From positions 66,655 through 130,654 of the forward strand of contig JASDSY010000035.1 in the NCBI GenBank assembly GCA_041441465.1: a DNA stretch of 64,000 nucleotides. The letters are read 5' to 3'. A program made the translations under genes and the position numbers. Numbering within the stretch: position 1 is the first letter of the stretch; each line of letters starts with the position of its first letter. The DNA comes from JASDSY01 sp041441465. GTDB taxonomy: Bacteria; Muiribacteriota; UBA9980. This document shows, in pieces, positions 63,601-64,000 of this stretch. The notes beneath the pieces were generated by a model that ran no database searches, had not been told where the DNA came from, and worked only from the letters and a program-made list of their open reading frames with translations.

Positions 63601-63911
63601 TTGTTTTTAACAGGCGGTCGGGTAAGCCTTAAAACTATATTAGAATTCATTTTAAAAGGCAGCTGGCCGATCGCAAAATCAATAACGCATTTGCGCCAAT
63701 GAAAGGTTTTTCTCGAAGGGATATGCCATAGATCTACAAATTCACCTTTCTCGGCATCGAAAATTTCAAGCTTTAAGTATTGAAAATTCGAATCAAAATA
63801 ATTAAACTCAAAAGCCAATCTTTCCGGCTGCTTGTTTATATTTAAAAGATAGTTTATATAAAAATTTTCCGCTATTTTTTTGATAACCTGGCCGAACATA
63901 TTATTCATCAT
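60651..63911 (-). CDS. large heparinase II/III-like protein
   Basis: 1086 residues. Residues 1-230 form a beta-rich domain that I do not recognise. Residues about 240-370 are a Lys/Glu/Ile-rich charged linker. Residues about 390-700 are an (alpha/alpha) toroid of alginate-lyase/heparinase type. The C-terminal beta sandwich has PHNDVLNFTLNHGG, FICDSGPGIF and YQRSIFSHNSVILN, the usual heparinase II/III signature. It would cleave uronic-acid polysaccharides. There is no signal peptide, unlike secreted lyases; this fits an intracellular or non-classically located enzyme, as in some capsule clusters. The start may be 63911, 63908 or 63899 (GGGA just upstream). Monocistronic. Confidence 0.8.
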   Translation of the reverse strand: MMNNMFGQVIKKIAENFYINYLLNINKQPERLAFEFNYFDSNFQYLKLEIFDAEKGEFVDLWHIPSRKTFHWRKCVIDFAIGQLPFKMNSNIVLRLTRPPVKNNEIIMFSSINIYTGYICNPTCSFIECFEIMLNLPLKLNRPEVLFENAAAAENDKFSGAAIGWTNPFKFNSRIVAGILPDAQSAYFNFINLPSKIIEKFPGVELNPINIPADFDKIIKFGPAEKKKIKLENTDLKKEEITVKPVTKKIIEKVIAGEPKKNEISNLITEEKTEKHIIPVKKDEKANEKKIEKKETVNIAEGKISELTKINTEPIAEDVNEKETKNKEVKPEVPEKISEQNIAHDIENKKEKKSVLDFSGIFDTNNFSADIKQMSNEFVAEIASEAEQILKNQFTALYKTFQFNEKINWHANLSTTEYNNVSWPDGNYSELTAKLAAISGRIAPAEKGKKSLAAGGDFYPNFVFGQNREFVTLALAWRLTGDARFISKLLELFISFKEQNKTGRGINFASLFAVSARIVNWMAVLSLVSADREWREKFINAGIIIEIESNLKFALKMADDSNDKNHLDKLIALLGISAAGFFGCEHGFIKNINQAFLEKLKSEFEGQIGPEGCHLSGSFYASYSVGQALLLAFDGILKNKKALGQFISSLLIDEFEEFLRSGLSAVINFLKAAACADGEVPCIGEYYMKFPFPFTLEQNFDIVPMFQLASHLLNDGELKFLTGGRKLVWPRLIFGRDSLMDYESAAKPKPGAAVSSFLKSGYFSVKSELSPYGLNNSSTHLIFDAGSEAESQYAANNSESKFVVMPHNDVLNFTLNHGGTNFICDSGPGIFIENPAMKEYQRSIFSHNSVILNRNSVAKSGVKNEIKNGASANNNSTVMPAVKEVKYSINSEFCYFSAINDMFVNYGIEGMVRRTLVYSRPYYVLLLDDILSARKKPSYFDIEILFHLSQDVIWQKQEIFFHKNAMILKSRKSEAKVIMLSSAAQKVSVSTARGAQNPMAGWRCGNFGEISETTTISSAMGFAKAPVRIYTLLYLINSDDQVSKIFKTLKFNFNKNSQTIEICHNQFKDFIKLNERLMIDVKRIKI

Positions 63912-63957
63912 TCCCGTCTGAAAATAATCTTTGTTTTTTCACTATATTTAAGGTTGA

Positions 63958-63986
63958 AATATAGCAAAAATATTTTTTTTTGTCAA
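63958..63986 (-). promoter_or_regulatory. promoter of the heparinase-like gene
   Basis: Minus strand TTGACA (63986-63981), a 17-base spacer and TATATT (63963-63958); start predicted near 63951. Confidence 0.6.
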
Positions 63987-64000
63987 TTAAAAATAAGTTA

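Noticed and set aside
1..64000. CRISPR arrays, tRNA or rRNA genes, insertion sequences
   Set aside because: Looked for by eye on both strands; no regularly spaced repeats, cloverleaf-like sequences or transposase motifs were seen.

Overview
The window is a piece of a bacterial chromosome from an A+T-rich, probably diderm and uncultured lineage. The evidence is lipoprotein signal peptides with lipoboxes, several type IV pilin/pseudopilin-like proteins, many TPR proteins, an NtrC/sigma-54 regulator, a split glycyl-tRNA synthetase (glyQ and glyS), and a CydA-like membrane pair that carries a cytochrome c motif. The long pseudopilin and TPR gene families recall uncultured phyla such as Riflebacteria or Elusimicrobia, but this is only an impression and cannot be settled from the sequence. 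I saw no tRNA, rRNA, CRISPR array or transposase. Promoters are unusually easy to read: TTGACA-N17-TATAAT or a close variant precedes at least a dozen transcription units.

Layout. 1-0.5 kb: the 5' part of an unknown A+T-rich gene and a cluster of three strong stem-loops. 0.5-14.4 kb: mostly housekeeping genes (a VWA protein, thrC, lon, glyS/glyQ, a PAS histidine kinase, and folC with an apparent ATT start). 14.6-25.2 kb: a secreted Ig/CarboxypepD-like protein, ftsH, an NTase-like protein with a peptide ABC binding protein and one ATPase but no permease, and an 894-residue lipoprotein-like surface protein. 25.5-28 kb: an ECF sigma factor with a membrane partner and a membrane-anchored protein. 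28.4-36.6 kb: a secreted protein, then a minus-strand group of a prepilin, a GAF histidine kinase, an NtrC-type regulator and a TPR protein. 37-40.6 kb: a plus-strand operon of a QueG-like Fe-S protein, a DUF4416-like protein, an EamA transporter and a secreted TPR protein. 40.6-48.3 kb: a membrane TPR-like protein and a five-gene pseudopilin/lipoprotein operon.

48.35-53.0 kb is the most unusual part. It is an A+T-rich operon, apparently leaderless, encoding a secreted protein with a clan CD-like His/Cys dyad, a secreted helical-repeat protein, a membrane-embedded C39-like cysteine peptidase and a 36-residue peptide gene that had not been called, closed by a terminator. It is followed at 53.1-53.3 kb by more strong stem-loops.

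53.4-58 kb holds two paralogous GspG-like pseudopilin-type proteins flanking a BaiN/HI0933 flavoprotein and a radical SAM/SPASM protein. Two of the genes share a duplicated promoter block, and the second paralogue is frameshifted at a poly-T run. 58-60.6 kb encodes a two-subunit cytochrome bd-superfamily-like complex with a fused heme c site. 60.6-63.9 kb encodes a large heparinase II/III-like protein.
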